Origin: JAAYAE01 sp963678395
Lineage (GTDB): Bacteria; Bacillota; Negativicutes; Acidaminococcales; Acidaminococcaceae
Direction: 5' to 3'
Length of the DNA stretch: 64,000 nt
Assembly (NCBI GenBank): GCA_963678395.1
Contig: OY782827.1
Coordinates: 620,001 to 684,000, forward strand
Part shown: in pieces, positions 52,607-62,335 of the stretch
How positions within the stretch are numbered: position 1 is the stretch's first letter
Layout of the letters: every line of letters starts with the position of its first letter
The notes under the pieces: model-generated
The model's database searches: none
Seen by the model: only the letters and a program-made list of their open reading frames with translations
Told to the model about the DNA's origin: nothing
Made by a program: the position numbers and the translations under genes

Positions 52607-53133
52607 GGGGAGTAATCATCTTGATTTATTGGCTATTATTTTGTAGTTTTTGCTGGGTGGGAGTCTTTTGCGTAGGTGGCGGATATGCTTCTGTGCCACT
52701 TATTCAGCACCAAGTTATTGAGCTGCACCATTGGCTGACGATGCCTGAATTTTTGGACGTGTTTGCCATATCACAAATGACACCGGGACCTATTGGCATT
52801 AATGCTGCTACTTTTGTAGGAACTAAAATTGCTGGTCTAGGTGGTGCAATTGCGGCTACCTTAGGCTTTGTAACACCATCATTTATAATTATGATATCGC
52901 TAGCCAAGCTTTTAGCTAAATATGGCGATTTGGGTGCTATTCGTGGTATTTTAAATGGGTTACGCCCTGCAGTTATTGGTTTGATCGCTTCGGCCGGTGT
53001 TATGTTTTTTACTTTGGCGATTTGGAACACGCAAAAAATACCGACTAGCTTTGCGGCTACTGACTTGTCTGGATTATTGGTATTGACTATTGCTTTTATC
53101 GCAGTTAAGAAAAAAATATTGGGCGTTATTTAA
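52603..53133 (+). CDS. Chromate transporter, short-chain subunit B
   Basis: The second half-length CHR protein, with 'FCWVGVFCVGGGYASVPLIQ' and 'AISQMTPGPIGINAATFVGT'. It pairs with the preceding protein, presumably in opposite membrane orientation. ATG 52603 overlaps the preceding stop; TTG 52621, with GAGGGG upstream, is an equally good start. Export of chromate is the family label; the physiological substrate may differ. Confidence 0.9.
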   Translation: MRGVIILIYWLLFCSFCWVGVFCVGGGYASVPLIQHQVIELHHWLTMPEFLDVFAISQMTPGPIGINAATFVGTKIAGLGGAIAATLGFVTPSFIIMISLAKLLAKYGDLGAIRGILNGLRPAVIGLIASAGVMFFTLAIWNTQKIPTSFAATDLSGLLVLTIAFIAVKKKILGVI

Positions 53134-53249
53134 ACCTTGCTAGCCGCAGGTATATTAAATTTGGCATTGTCATTTATAATTAAATAATATAATTTTAAAG
53201 CTTTAAACATACGAACCAAGATATTTAAAAATTTTTAGGGGGCATTGAA

Positions 53250-54392
53250 ATGGCTAAACAAAAAATACCTGTTACGCGGGAGTCCTTTTTGCAGCTTACC
53301 TTGCCTGAACGGTTGCAATTATGGGCAAAAGATCGCGAACTAGAGGAATATATTCTTACAAAAGCTTTTACGTATAAAGCGAATGCGACAGAAGCTCTTC
53401 AGGCTAAGGGTGAGATAAAGGTCGCCATAATTGGTTCAGGACCTTCAGGACTGGGCTGTGCTAATGTCTTAAATCAATTAGGGTTTAAAGTAACTGTATT
53501 TGAACGGGAAAACAGGCCTGGAGGCCTACTTATGTATGGGGTGCCGAACATTAAGCTGCCCAAAGAAATATTGTTGTCTAAAGTAAAAGGGTTGGAGGAA
53601 GCCGGGGTTGAGTTTCTCCTTAATGCCAATGTTGGGACTAATATCAGGTGGGAAGAACTCAAAACGCAATATGCTGCTGTAGTGATTTGTACGGGTAGCT
53701 CTCAGCCACGACCTTTAAAACTACCTGGAAATGAATTAGCAGGTATATATTATGCTAAAGATTTTTTAACTTCTACGACTAAAAGCTTGCTTGATAATAA
53801 GCTGACGACTAATAATTTTATTAGCGCTGAAGGTAAGGATATTTTGATTATCGGCGGTGGTGATACAGGTACAGATTGTGCGGCCTTAGCATTAACCCAT
53901 GGTGCTCGTTCAATTTTGCAGGTGGAACGACAAGACTGTGATATGGCAAGAATAAGCCAAGAAGGTTTTTGTGAAATAATAAAAGGCGATGTTTCTATTC
54001 AATATAATACCAAGGTTGAACACCTGCTTGGGGATGCTAAAGGGCGTGTTATCGGCGTACAATTGTGCCAAGTTGAGTGTAAGCAAGATAATGGGGAGAT
54101 TCCTGTTGCCAAGGAAATTCCTGGCACTACAAAGGTTTTACCAATACAGATGGTGTTATTGGCACTGGGTTTTAGCGGTCCGGAACCAGTTGTTTTCGAA
54201 AAGTTTGGCCTTAAAAAAACTCCCATGGGAACAATCGCTACTGCAGGAGGATTATTCCTAGCAGCAGAACCTTGTATTTTCGCAGCCGGAGATGCTCGTA
54301 GAGGTAGCGGTATGGTTGAGTGGGCCTTTGAAGAGGGTTATGCTGCAGCACTAGAATGCGCTAAATATTTGGTAGCTAACATTAATAAATAA
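53250..54392 (+). CDS. GltD-like FAD/NAD(P)-dependent oxidoreductase lacking the N-terminal Fe-S domain
   Basis: A pyridine-nucleotide disulfide-type flavoprotein related to the small subunit of glutamate synthase. FAD motif 'IGSGPSGLGCANVL' near residue 60, 'FERENRPGGLLMYGVPNIKLP', NAD(P) motif 'IIGGGDTGTDCAALAL' and a C-terminal 'IFAAGDARRGSGMVEWAFEEG'. GltD proteins normally carry a cysteine-rich two-cluster domain of about 100 residues in front. Here only about 55 unrelated residues precede the FAD site. It is monocistronic, with no gltB nearby. Function open. Confidence 0.85.
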   Translation: MAKQKIPVTRESFLQLTLPERLQLWAKDRELEEYILTKAFTYKANATEALQAKGEIKVAIIGSGPSGLGCANVLNQLGFKVTVFERENRPGGLLMYGVPNIKLPKEILLSKVKGLEEAGVEFLLNANVGTNIRWEELKTQYAAVVICTGSSQPRPLKLPGNELAGIYYAKDFLTSTTKSLLDNKLTTNNFISAEGKDILIIGGGDTGTDCAALALTHGARSILQVERQDCDMARISQEGFCEIIKGDVSIQYNTKVEHLLGDAKGRVIGVQLCQVECKQDNGEIPVAKEIPGTTKVLPIQMVLLALGFSGPEPVVFEKFGLKKTPMGTIATAGGLFLAAEPCIFAAGDARRGSGMVEWAFEEGYAAALECAKYLVANINK

Positions 54393-54396
54393 TAAT

Positions 54397-54450
54397 AAAA
54401 AACAAAACCCAAGATTTCTCTACCTCTGAGAAATCTTGGGTTTTGTTTTT
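54397..54450. terminator. Bidirectional terminator between convergent genes
   Basis: Long stem ACAAAACCCAAGATTTCTC / GAGAAATCTTGGGTTTTGT with A/T tails on both sides. Confidence 0.9.
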
Positions 54451-54458
54451 AAAGCGTG

Positions 54459-57400
54459 TTACTCTTTTTTATGAATATTAAACAAAGTTACATACATAAC
54501 AGGCATAAAAATCAGAGTAATAACAGTGGCTCCCGTGAGACCACAGGAAAGGGTAACCGCCATAGACTGCCAAAATTTACTGGGGAACATAGGAATCAAA
54601 CCTAGTACTGTAGTTATAGCTGCTAGCATAATGGGGCGGAATCTGACAATGGCAGACTCCAGTACTGATTCATATGGATCCATTCCTGAATCTAAGTGTT
54701 GGACGATTTGATCCATAAGTACAATTGAGTTACGTATTATTATACCTACAAGGGCAAGGACGCCAAGTTCTGCTAAGAAACCCATGGGGGCATTAAATAT
54801 TACGAGACCTAAAAGCACGCCGATAATGCCAAAAGGCGCAGTACAAAAGATAATAATAAGCTTACGAATATCTTGCAATTGTAGCATTAAGAGCACAAGC
54901 ATGGTAATAAGCATTATAGGCACAGGTTTCATAATGTAGGCAAGAGTATCATTACTTTTTTCTAAAGGACCGTCAATATCAATAGTAACACCGCCTGGTA
55001 AATTTTTGCGAACATCAGACAATTGTGCATAAACTTCTTTAGTTACATCATTACCGGTTACACCATCTTTGATGCCACCTTCTACAGTTATGGTAGGAAG
55101 CAAATTGCGTCGACAAATCATATTTTCTTCTGCAGTATAGGAGATATTTGCTACTTGTGACAAAGGAACAGCACCGCCGGACGTAGGAATGGAAATATTG
55201 GCCACGTCGTCCACATTATTAAAATCTTTGCGGTCTAAACGGAATACCATAGGTAGAGACTGGTCTCCTTCTAGATATTGGGATACTGTATAACCGGAGA
55301 TTTCAGATTGCAGGGCACTAGCAACTGTTTTGCGCGTAAGACCCATTTGCCTTAATTTATCATTGTCAATTTCAACTTTAAGCGCCTTAGCTCTATCCAT
55401 CCAATCGTAAATAGTCATTGTGATATTTTCATTCTTGTTCATAACATCACGCACCTTAGCTGCATATTCTTTGGCTAAGGCATCTGTAGGGGCAGAAACA
55501 CGTAGCATAACAGGATAAGGGGTAGGAGGACCAAGTGGAATAGATTGTGAGTAACTGGTTACGTTGGGAAGATTTGCAGCCACAAGATCTCTTATTTTAG
55601 TTTCTAGACGAAGTCTGTTTGGCAAGTCTTTTGCCACAACAACTAATTGAGCATAATTGTCACGTGGCTGGACAGGGTCAATGACAAGTACAAAGCGGGG
55701 TGCGCTTTTACCAACATAGGTGCCAATGTTTACTATACCTTCGTCTTCTTTTAACAGATTGGTCAATTTTGCGGCCGCGGCGTCTGTTGCTTTTAAACTG
55801 CTACCTTCCGGTAAATTTAATTCAACCAATATTTCAGGTCTAGTAGCGCCTGGGAAAAATTCATTTTTAACAACTTTTAAAAGGAGAAGTGAACTTAAGA
55901 GCAAAATAACAGAGGATAAAATCACCGTTTTCCTATGACATAAAGACCAGTCTAAAATTTTTCTAAAGCCTGCGTAAAAGGGCGTATTAAATTGCTCAGT
56001 ACTTGTTGTTACCTTCTTAGGTTTAATCCAGTTATAACCCAAAACAGGTGCAACTGTAGCGGAGATGAACCACGATAATAACAAGGTAATTGAAATTACA
56101 GGGAAGAGGGAACTGGCAAATTCAGAAGCCAGGCTATTTGATAAAGCAATGGGTAAAAACCCGGCACAGGTGACTAGTGTGCCTACAAGCAGTGGTTGAG
56201 CACAAGTTTTAAAGGCAAAACTGGCCGCTTTTACACGATCCCATCCTTCTGCCATTTTCACCTCCATGAGTTCTACTACTACAATGGAGTCATCAACTAA
56301 CATGCCCAAAGAAATAATTAGAGCTCCCAAAGAAACTTTGTGGAGGTCAATTCCCATAATGAACATGCTGATAAAGGAACCTAGTAAAACCAGAGGAATG
56401 CACAGGGAAATAACATAGCCGCATTGTCGTCCTAAACTCATAAGTGAAACAACAAGGATGATAACAACAGCTTCGAATAAACTTTTCACGAATTCATTAA
56501 TGGAATTTTGTACTACTTGGGGCTGGTTGGCTACTTGGTTAAACTCAAAGCCTAGAGGTAGCTTTTGACGTATTTCTTTAGCTAAGTTATCAAGATTTTT
56601 ACCTAATTTAATATTGTTGCCACCATCTGTCATGGAAATGGCAATGCCGATGGCAGGTTTGCCATTAAAATACATTTTGGGATCAGCAGGGCTGGGATAG
56701 CCACTAGTTATTTCAGCAATATCCCCGAGACGGAAAACACGCCCGTTAGCTTTTATAGGTATGGATTTAATGTTTTCCACGCTGTCAGGCAAACCGGTGA
56801 GACGCAAATTAACATTGGAAATATTGCTATCTACCATCCCTGCCGGCGTAATGGCGGTTTCTGCTTGAATAAGAGAGGCTAAATCTGTGACCGATAAACC
56901 AAGCTGAGAGAGCTTATTATTACTCATTTGTATATTTATTTGTTCTTGCTGCACTCCAATTAGTTCAACCTTTTTAACATCTGGGATGCCTACACATATA
57001 TCTTTGATTTTAGAGGCTACTTTACGCATATCTTCGTAAGAAAAATCATCGGAAGTAATGGCATAAACATTGCCGTAAACATCATCAAAACGGTCGTTAA
57101 AATATGGACCGTACAAATCTGAAGGCAAATCAGATCTATTATCCGCTACAATATTACGCAAATCCTTCCAGCGATCCTTAACAACGGAACTTTTTACGCT
57201 ATCTTTTAGATTGACAGTAATAACGCAAACACCGGAGCGCGAATAACTTGTAGTATAATCTAAGTCCGGTACTGTTTGAATCATTTTCTCTAGTTTGTCT
57301 GTAACATGCATTTCCATTTGCTTGGCGGTAGCTCCGGGCCAAGATGCGGATACAACCATTTGCTTAATCGTAAAATTTGGATCTTCGCTGCGGCCTAGTT

Positions 57401-57491
57401 CATTATAAGAATAGATACCCATAAGCAAACAGAGGAACATGAAAAAATAAACGATTTGGCGATGTTTTATGGACCATTCTGCCCAATTCAT
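54459..57491 (-). CDS. RND (AcrB/MexB-like) efflux transporter, intact
   Basis: 1010 residues with TM1 'RQIVYFFMFLCLLMGIYSYN', the first porter loop, the TM4 region 'GALIISLGMLVDDSIVVVELM' with the paired Asp of the proton relay, a second porter and TM7-12 ('LGVLALVGIIIRNSIVLMDQ'). Full length, unlike the broken pump at 16.5 kb. It overlaps the adaptor gene by four bases (ATGA). TetR control is likely from the operon order. Confidence 0.95.
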   Translation of the reverse strand: MNWAEWSIKHRQIVYFFMFLCLLMGIYSYNELGRSEDPNFTIKQMVVSASWPGATAKQMEMHVTDKLEKMIQTVPDLDYTTSYSRSGVCVITVNLKDSVKSSVVKDRWKDLRNIVADNRSDLPSDLYGPYFNDRFDDVYGNVYAITSDDFSYEDMRKVASKIKDICVGIPDVKKVELIGVQQEQINIQMSNNKLSQLGLSVTDLASLIQAETAITPAGMVDSNISNVNLRLTGLPDSVENIKSIPIKANGRVFRLGDIAEITSGYPSPADPKMYFNGKPAIGIAISMTDGGNNIKLGKNLDNLAKEIRQKLPLGFEFNQVANQPQVVQNSINEFVKSLFEAVVIILVVSLMSLGRQCGYVISLCIPLVLLGSFISMFIMGIDLHKVSLGALIISLGMLVDDSIVVVELMEVKMAEGWDRVKAASFAFKTCAQPLLVGTLVTCAGFLPIALSNSLASEFASSLFPVISITLLLSWFISATVAPVLGYNWIKPKKVTTSTEQFNTPFYAGFRKILDWSLCHRKTVILSSVILLLSSLLLLKVVKNEFFPGATRPEILVELNLPEGSSLKATDAAAAKLTNLLKEDEGIVNIGTYVGKSAPRFVLVIDPVQPRDNYAQLVVVAKDLPNRLRLETKIRDLVAANLPNVTSYSQSIPLGPPTPYPVMLRVSAPTDALAKEYAAKVRDVMNKNENITMTIYDWMDRAKALKVEIDNDKLRQMGLTRKTVASALQSEISGYTVSQYLEGDQSLPMVFRLDRKDFNNVDDVANISIPTSGGAVPLSQVANISYTAEENMICRRNLLPTITVEGGIKDGVTGNDVTKEVYAQLSDVRKNLPGGVTIDIDGPLEKSNDTLAYIMKPVPIMLITMLVLLMLQLQDIRKLIIIFCTAPFGIIGVLLGLVIFNAPMGFLAELGVLALVGIIIRNSIVLMDQIVQHLDSGMDPYESVLESAIVRFRPIMLAAITTVLGLIPMFPSKFWQSMAVTLSCGLTGATVITLIFMPVMYVTLFNIHKKE

Positions 57492-58612
57492 AATGTGCCA
57501 CCATCTTCCAAGCGAACTTCATCGTTAGCTGTTAGTTTGGTTATACCTCCGGACACAACTACGTCACCCTTTTTCAATCCTGATTTTACAACTACGTCAT
57601 TGCCGCTATATTTACTAATCTCGATAGGAACAAGTTGCACGTGTTTATCTACTACTACCCAAACATTTGGTTTATCGCTGGTTTGATAAATCGCGGAAGT
57701 AGGAATAACAACATTGGTGGAATTACCAGTATTCAAAATAACTTTAGCAGTCATACCTAATTTAACTTGTTCCGGCATGGTACTTAAGGCAACACGCACT
57801 TTGTAGGTATGAGTAATGGAATCGGCCATGGGGGCTATTTCGCTTATAGTGCCATTCACTTTAACGTTGTTTAAGGCCCAAAAATCAACTTGTACAGGTT
57901 GACCAGGATAAATATTTCCTAGTTGATTTTCCGGAATAAATATTTGAACTTCACGTTGACCATCTTGTACTAAGGTTATCATGGAAGTACCAGCAGCAAC
58001 TACCATGCCGATTTCACCATTAACAGCCGCGATAACGCCATCGTGGTCTGCGATAAGTTTCGTATATTCTAATTGGTGATTATTTCCGCTCAGTTGCGCT
58101 TGGGCCTGTTGCAATGAAGCCAGGGCCGCATTGGCGGAATTTTCATATTGCTCAGCGGTTGCCTTGCTCACAGCACCGCTATTATAAAGTTCACGGTAAC
58201 GCTCAGCATTTTTGGCAGCTAATTGATATTGTGATTCGGCTGAGTTAAGCGCGGCAGCACTAGAATTCACTGTTTGTATAACGTCTTTAGGGTCTATTTG
58301 CATAAGTACTTGCCCGGCAGTAACTCTGTCTCCTAAATTAACACTGCGTGATACTATTTTCCCAGCTACTTGAAAGGCTAAGTTGCTTTCATAACGTCCA
58401 CGTACTTCACCAGGGTATTGAAAGATATTATCTGTGGAGCTTTTTCCTACGGTAATTGTGCGGACAATAGGAATTGTTTTCGCTACAGTTTTAGTGTTAA
58501 AAATATCATTAAAAATTCTCCCGCCTATTACGAATATTAGAATAACTCCTAAAATAATAAAAAACCGCTTTTTTGTTAAACCTAAAGACTGTAATTTTTC
58601 CTTAATCAACAT
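57488..58612 (-). CDS. RND efflux periplasmic adaptor subunit
   Basis: A 374-residue membrane-fusion protein with an N-terminal anchor ('FFIILGVILIFVIGGRIF'), lipoyl half 'VAGKIVSRSVNLGDRVTAGQVLMQIDPKD', a helical hairpin, the second lipoyl half 'LIADHDGVIAAVNGEIGMVVAAGTSM' and a C-terminal membrane-proximal domain. Intact. Located between tetR and the pump. Confidence 0.94.
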   Translation of the reverse strand: MLIKEKLQSLGLTKKRFFIILGVILIFVIGGRIFNDIFNTKTVAKTIPIVRTITVGKSSTDNIFQYPGEVRGRYESNLAFQVAGKIVSRSVNLGDRVTAGQVLMQIDPKDVIQTVNSSAAALNSAESQYQLAAKNAERYRELYNSGAVSKATAEQYENSANAALASLQQAQAQLSGNNHQLEYTKLIADHDGVIAAVNGEIGMVVAAGTSMITLVQDGQREVQIFIPENQLGNIYPGQPVQVDFWALNNVKVNGTISEIAPMADSITHTYKVRVALSTMPEQVKLGMTAKVILNTGNSTNVVIPTSAIYQTSDKPNVWVVVDKHVQLVPIEISKYSGNDVVVKSGLKKGDVVVSGGITKLTANDEVRLEDGGTL

Positions 58613-58624
58613 CTCGTTCTCCCC

Positions 58625-59224
58625 CTAAACTTTGATGACACTTGCTAAATAACTACTAATAACATCTGATAAAAAAGTTTTTTCTTCGTCGACTAAATGC
58701 GTTGTAAGAAAAAAGAAAGAAATAATGCTTTCCAATGTGAAGGCAACATGGGAAGCCTCAAGCTTAGGGTAGATTTCACCAGATGTTTTGCCTTCTTCTA
58801 CTACTGCCAGCAAAAACTCGTGAATTTCCATAAGTTTAGATTTGACAAAATCATTGCAAACGCCGGAGGGATTGGTTATTTCTCGGAAAACAAGTTGTGC
58901 ACGAGCGTTATTTGCTATTTCTATAGCACCTACGCTTTGTACATACAAACGCAATTTTTCCGCTGGATTTAGTTGCTGGCTGTTTACGTTATCAATGAGG
59001 TTTATAAATAAATCAATACAAACATCAAGAACTTCTTGATATAATTGTTTTTTCCCGCCAAAATAGTAATAAATTAAGGCACTGTTTACACCTGACCGAC
59101 GTGAGATATCTTTAATAGAAACGCCATTAAAATCATTGGTAGCAAATAATTCAAGAGCTGCCTCCAGGATTTTTTCGGCGGTAGACGGGTCTTGTGCGGT
59201 CTTTTTTTTCATAGTTGAATTCAC
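58625..59224 (-). CDS. TetR/AcrR-family repressor
   Basis: N-terminal HTH 'VSIKDISRRSGVNSALIYYYFGGKKQLYQEV' (about residues 35-66) and a helical ligand domain. First gene of the tetR-adaptor-pump operon, so it most likely represses its own promoter. A/T-rich sequence with partial symmetry (AATTAAA-CGACT-AATTAAT, 59236-59260) lies next to the promoter and may be its operator. Confidence 0.92.
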   Translation of the reverse strand: MNSTMKKKTAQDPSTAEKILEAALELFATNDFNGVSIKDISRRSGVNSALIYYYFGGKKQLYQEVLDVCIDLFINLIDNVNSQQLNPAEKLRLYVQSVGAIEIANNARAQLVFREITNPSGVCNDFVKSKLMEIHEFLLAVVEEGKTSGEIYPKLEASHVAFTLESIISFFFLTTHLVDEEKTFLSDVISSYLASVIKV

Positions 59225-59266
59225 CTCTTAACAAATAATTAAATTAAACGACTAATTAATATCTAC

Positions 59267-59294
59267 ATTATAGCATATCAACCAATTGTTGCAA
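59267..59294 (-). promoter_or_regulatory. Promoter of the tetR-RND operon
   Basis: On the minus strand TTGCAA (59294-59289), a 16-base spacer and TATAAT (59272-59267), about 45 bases before tetR. Confidence 0.65.
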
Positions 59295-59395
59295 GTAGTA
59301 AAATAATTATTTCTATCATAAAAATGATTAGAGATGTTATAATAAGCGGACAGAGGAAGGAGGCTCTTCCTTGCCATATAAGTAGGAGGAAAAAA

Positions 59396-60373
59396 ATGAA
59401 TAATATAATCTTAGGAGCTGTTCTCATTGCATTACTTATTTTAATCTATTTATTATTGCGTCTTACAGATAGTATTCAGGCTAGAGTTGGAGAAAATGCT
59501 AGGACACAAGAGGAACGTTTAGATAGGCTTAATACGACTATTGATCATAAGCTCAGTGCTTCCTTTAATAATGTAAGTGCACGTTTGGAAGAAGTAAATA
59601 AAGGGTTGGGCAATATGCAAAGTTTAGCCGGTGGTGTGGGAGATTTGAAGCGTATACTTACTAATGTTAAAAATAGAGGTATCTGGGGTGAAATGCAGCT
59701 GGGTAATCTTTTAAAGGAAATGTTGGCACCTAATCAGTATGCCGAAAATGTTGCCATTAAACCACGTGGTAGTGAGCGTGTAGAGTTTGCCCTGAAACTT
59801 CCTGGTAAAGTAGAGGGTAAACCAGTATGGCTGCCTGTTGATGCCAAATTCCCTCAAGAGGATTTCCAACGGCTCATAGAGGCTCGGGAGGAAGCAAACG
59901 TAGAAGCCGCGTCAGCCGCTCTTAGGCAACTAGAACTTCGTTTTAAAAGTGAAGCTAAAGACATTCGGGACAAATATATCTGCCCGCCACATTCTACTGA
60001 TTTTGCCGTTATGTACCTTCCTGTTGAGGGTTTATTTGCGGAAGCGGTCAGTATTCCAGGCCTATTAGATGAATTACAACGAAAATATCGAGTTACAGTA
60101 GCGGGACCAACTACCTTGGCGGCACTGCTTAATAGTTTGCAAATGGGTTTTAAAACCTTGGCGATTGAGCGACAAACAGGTGAGGTATGGAAAATGGTAG
60201 CGACTTTAAAGAATGATTTTGCAACCTTTGCTGATAATCTGGAAAAAACACAAAAAAAATTGCAGGAAGCCCAAAACCAACTAGACACCACTGCCGATAG
60301 AACCCGTATTATTACTAAACGTCTTAATAAAGCCTCAGAACTTAACATAGAGGATAGCGAAGAGAATGTTTAA
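59396..60373 (+). CDS. rmuC: DNA recombination protein RmuC homolog
   Basis: One N-terminal membrane segment ('IILGAVLIALLILIYLLL'), a short coiled coil, and the RmuC nuclease-like core: 'NVKNRGIWGEMQLGNLLKEM', 'LPVDAKFPQEDFQRLIEA', 'STDFAVMYLPVEGLFAEA' and 'GPTTLAALLNSLQMG'. 325 residues. ATG 59396 has AGGAGG upstream; the longer frame from 59324 has none. In E. coli it limits inversion at short inverted repeats, which is worth noting beside the inverted hairpin arrays in this window. Confidence 0.93.
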   Translation: MNNIILGAVLIALLILIYLLLRLTDSIQARVGENARTQEERLDRLNTTIDHKLSASFNNVSARLEEVNKGLGNMQSLAGGVGDLKRILTNVKNRGIWGEMQLGNLLKEMLAPNQYAENVAIKPRGSERVEFALKLPGKVEGKPVWLPVDAKFPQEDFQRLIEAREEANVEAASAALRQLELRFKSEAKDIRDKYICPPHSTDFAVMYLPVEGLFAEAVSIPGLLDELQRKYRVTVAGPTTLAALLNSLQMGFKTLAIERQTGEVWKMVATLKNDFATFADNLEKTQKKLQEAQNQLDTTADRTRIITKRLNKASELNIEDSEENV

Positions 60374-60382
60374 CACAAATCC

Positions 60383-60411
60383 TTGACAATGCTACAACCT
60401 TGAAGTAAAAT
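60383..60411 (+). promoter_or_regulatory. Promoter of the serA T-box transcript
   Basis: Perfect TTGACA (60383-60388), 17-base spacer and TAAAAT (60406-60411), just before the T-box leader. Confidence 0.75.
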
Positions 60412-60436
60412 GTAACCTAAGCTTGATAATTACAAA

Positions 60437-60677
60437 TTGTTTCGATGAAGGAACCAAGTAGATTTCCTAGTAACTTTTAGAGAGCCGATGTTTAGTGAAA
60501 ATTGGTAGTTTAGGAAATTGAATCCACTCCGGAGATGATAGGGGTAGCAACCTATCCGGGTCAGACCGTTATATCGTAAACGAAGGCTGCATTGCAGCGA
60601 AATAAGGTGGCACCACGTGAGCATAACTCTCGTCCTTGATTTATCATATTTGATAATATCAAGCGCGAGAGTTTTTT
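60437..60677 (+). promoter_or_regulatory. T-box leader upstream of serA (probably serine-specific)
   Basis: The T-box core 'AAGGTGGCACCACG' (about 60604-60617) pairs with the uncharged tRNA end. An AGTAGA specifier-loop motif, an 'AGAGAGCCGATG' stem I apical region, and a terminator with stem CTCTCG...CGAGAG and six T (to about 60676) complete it. The specifier appears to be TCC in 'GAATCCA'. This fits tRNA-Ser(GGA) and the serine pathway gene behind it. Low charged tRNA-Ser should turn serA on. Confidence 0.92.
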
Positions 60678-60702
60678 ATATGCAAAATTAGGAGGAGAAA
60701 AA

Positions 60703-62283
60703 ATGAAGGTAATAGTTACAGAAAGAATTTCTGACAAAGGCGTAGAACTTTTAAAAAATGCTGCAGGATTGGAAGTAGATGTTTGTTTTGACATTCCGCG
60801 TGCAGAACTATTAGAGGTTATTCCTAAGTATGACGCTATCGTGATCCGCAGTGTTACAAAAATCAATGAAGAATTTTATGAACATGCTACTAATTTAAAA
60901 GTTGTTGGCCGTGCCGGTAATGGTGTAGATAATATCCAGATGGAAGGCGCTACCAAGCGGGGCATTATTGTAGTTAATACTCCTGAATCTAATATTGTCT
61001 CTGCTGCTGAGCATACTATTGGTCTGTTACTGGCTTCCTCTCGCAACGTAGTTAAGGCTCACAAAATGATTGAGAGCAGAGTGTGGGAGCGCAGCGGGCT
61101 AAAGGGTTCTGAAATGCTGCATAAAACTTTGGGTATTATCGGTTTAGGGCGTATTGGAGCCTTGGTAACAAAACGCATGCAGGCTTTTGAAATGAAAGTT
61201 ATTGCTTATGATCCTTATATTGCGGATGCACGCTTTAAAAAATTGGGAGTAGAAAAATGTGAAACTTTGGATGATTTGTTGAAAAAAGCTGACGTTATTT
61301 CTATCCATACACCTAAGACGGAAGAGACGGTAAATATTTTGGGTGCGGCTGAATTTGCTAAATGTAAAAAAGGCGTGCGCGTAGTTAACTGTGCTCGTGG
61401 CGGTTTATATAATGAGCAAGATTTGGCGGAAGCTATAAAAAAAGGTATCGTAGCTAGTGCCGGTATAGATGTGCTTGTAGATGAACCTAAACCTATTTCT
61501 CCCCTTATTGATTTGGAAGAGTGTGTATTGACACCACATTTAGGGGCTGATACCACAGAGGCTCAAGATAATGTCGGCATTGCTATTGCAGAGGAAGTTG
61601 TTAGCGCACTTAGGGGCGAAATGGTTCCGAACGCTGTTAATTTGCCCTCCTTGCATCCACATGATTTGGAAGATATGCTAGATTATCTACATCTAGGTGA
61701 AGCATTAGGCAAACTTTATTATCAACTAAAGAAGGACCCTATTGAAAAAATAGAAATATTATATCAAGGGGAAGTTGCGGAAATGGAAACGCAAATGATA
61801 ACACGAGCAGTTTTGAAGGGTGTATTTGAGCCAATTTTGAAAGAGCGTGTTAATTATGTTAATGCAGAACTTGCAGCTGAAGGCCGTGGAGTAGATATTG
61901 TAGAGAGCAAAATGACGGGGGAGACAAAACGCAATTTAATTACGGTAAACATTTATGTAAAAGATAGTGTGTTTACTGTTAGCGGTAAAGTTTTTGGAGA
62001 AAACAATATTCGTATAACGGAAATTGATGGCTTTGAATTTGATTTAACTCCTGAGCGGTTTATGTTAGTGGCACGAAATCAAGATAAACCTGGCATGATT
62101 GGTCAAATCGGGACATTGTTAGGGGCTAGTCGTGTAAATATTGCAACTATGCAGGTTAGTCGTAATCAAAAAGATGGCTGCGCTATGATGTTTATTACCG
62201 TAGATAATGAGGTAAATAAAGAAACACTAAACTTATTGCAGGGCATTGATGGCATAAAGAAGGCAAATTTGATTAAACTGTAA
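60703..62283 (+). CDS. serA: D-3-phosphoglycerate dehydrogenase
   Basis: First enzyme of serine synthesis. Substrate domain, NAD domain with 'GIIGLGRIGALVTKRM', catalytic 'NCARGG' Arg, 'DVLVDEPKP' Glu and 'LTPHLGADTTEAQDN' His, then an intervening domain and a C-terminal ACT domain ('FMLVARNQDKPGMIGQIGTL', about residues 453-526). 526 residues, the long form. Controlled by the T-box in front. Confidence 0.96.
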   Translation: MKVIVTERISDKGVELLKNAAGLEVDVCFDIPRAELLEVIPKYDAIVIRSVTKINEEFYEHATNLKVVGRAGNGVDNIQMEGATKRGIIVVNTPESNIVSAAEHTIGLLLASSRNVVKAHKMIESRVWERSGLKGSEMLHKTLGIIGLGRIGALVTKRMQAFEMKVIAYDPYIADARFKKLGVEKCETLDDLLKKADVISIHTPKTEETVNILGAAEFAKCKKGVRVVNCARGGLYNEQDLAEAIKKGIVASAGIDVLVDEPKPISPLIDLEECVLTPHLGADTTEAQDNVGIAIAEEVVSALRGEMVPNAVNLPSLHPHDLEDMLDYLHLGEALGKLYYQLKKDPIEKIEILYQGEVAEMETQMITRAVLKGVFEPILKERVNYVNAELAAEGRGVDIVESKMTGETKRNLITVNIYVKDSVFTVSGKVFGENNIRITEIDGFEFDLTPERFMLVARNQDKPGMIGQIGTLLGASRVNIATMQVSRNQKDGCAMMFITVDNEVNKETLNLLQGIDGIKKANLIKL

Positions 62284-62296
62284 AGAAAAATTGAAT

Positions 62297-62335
62297 AAAA
62301 AAGCCTGATATTTTAATAAATATCAGGCTTTTTTT
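62297..62335. terminator. Bidirectional terminator between serA and xpt
   Basis: AAAAAGCCTGATATTT / AAATATCAGGCTTTTT with a four-base loop. Confidence 0.88.
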
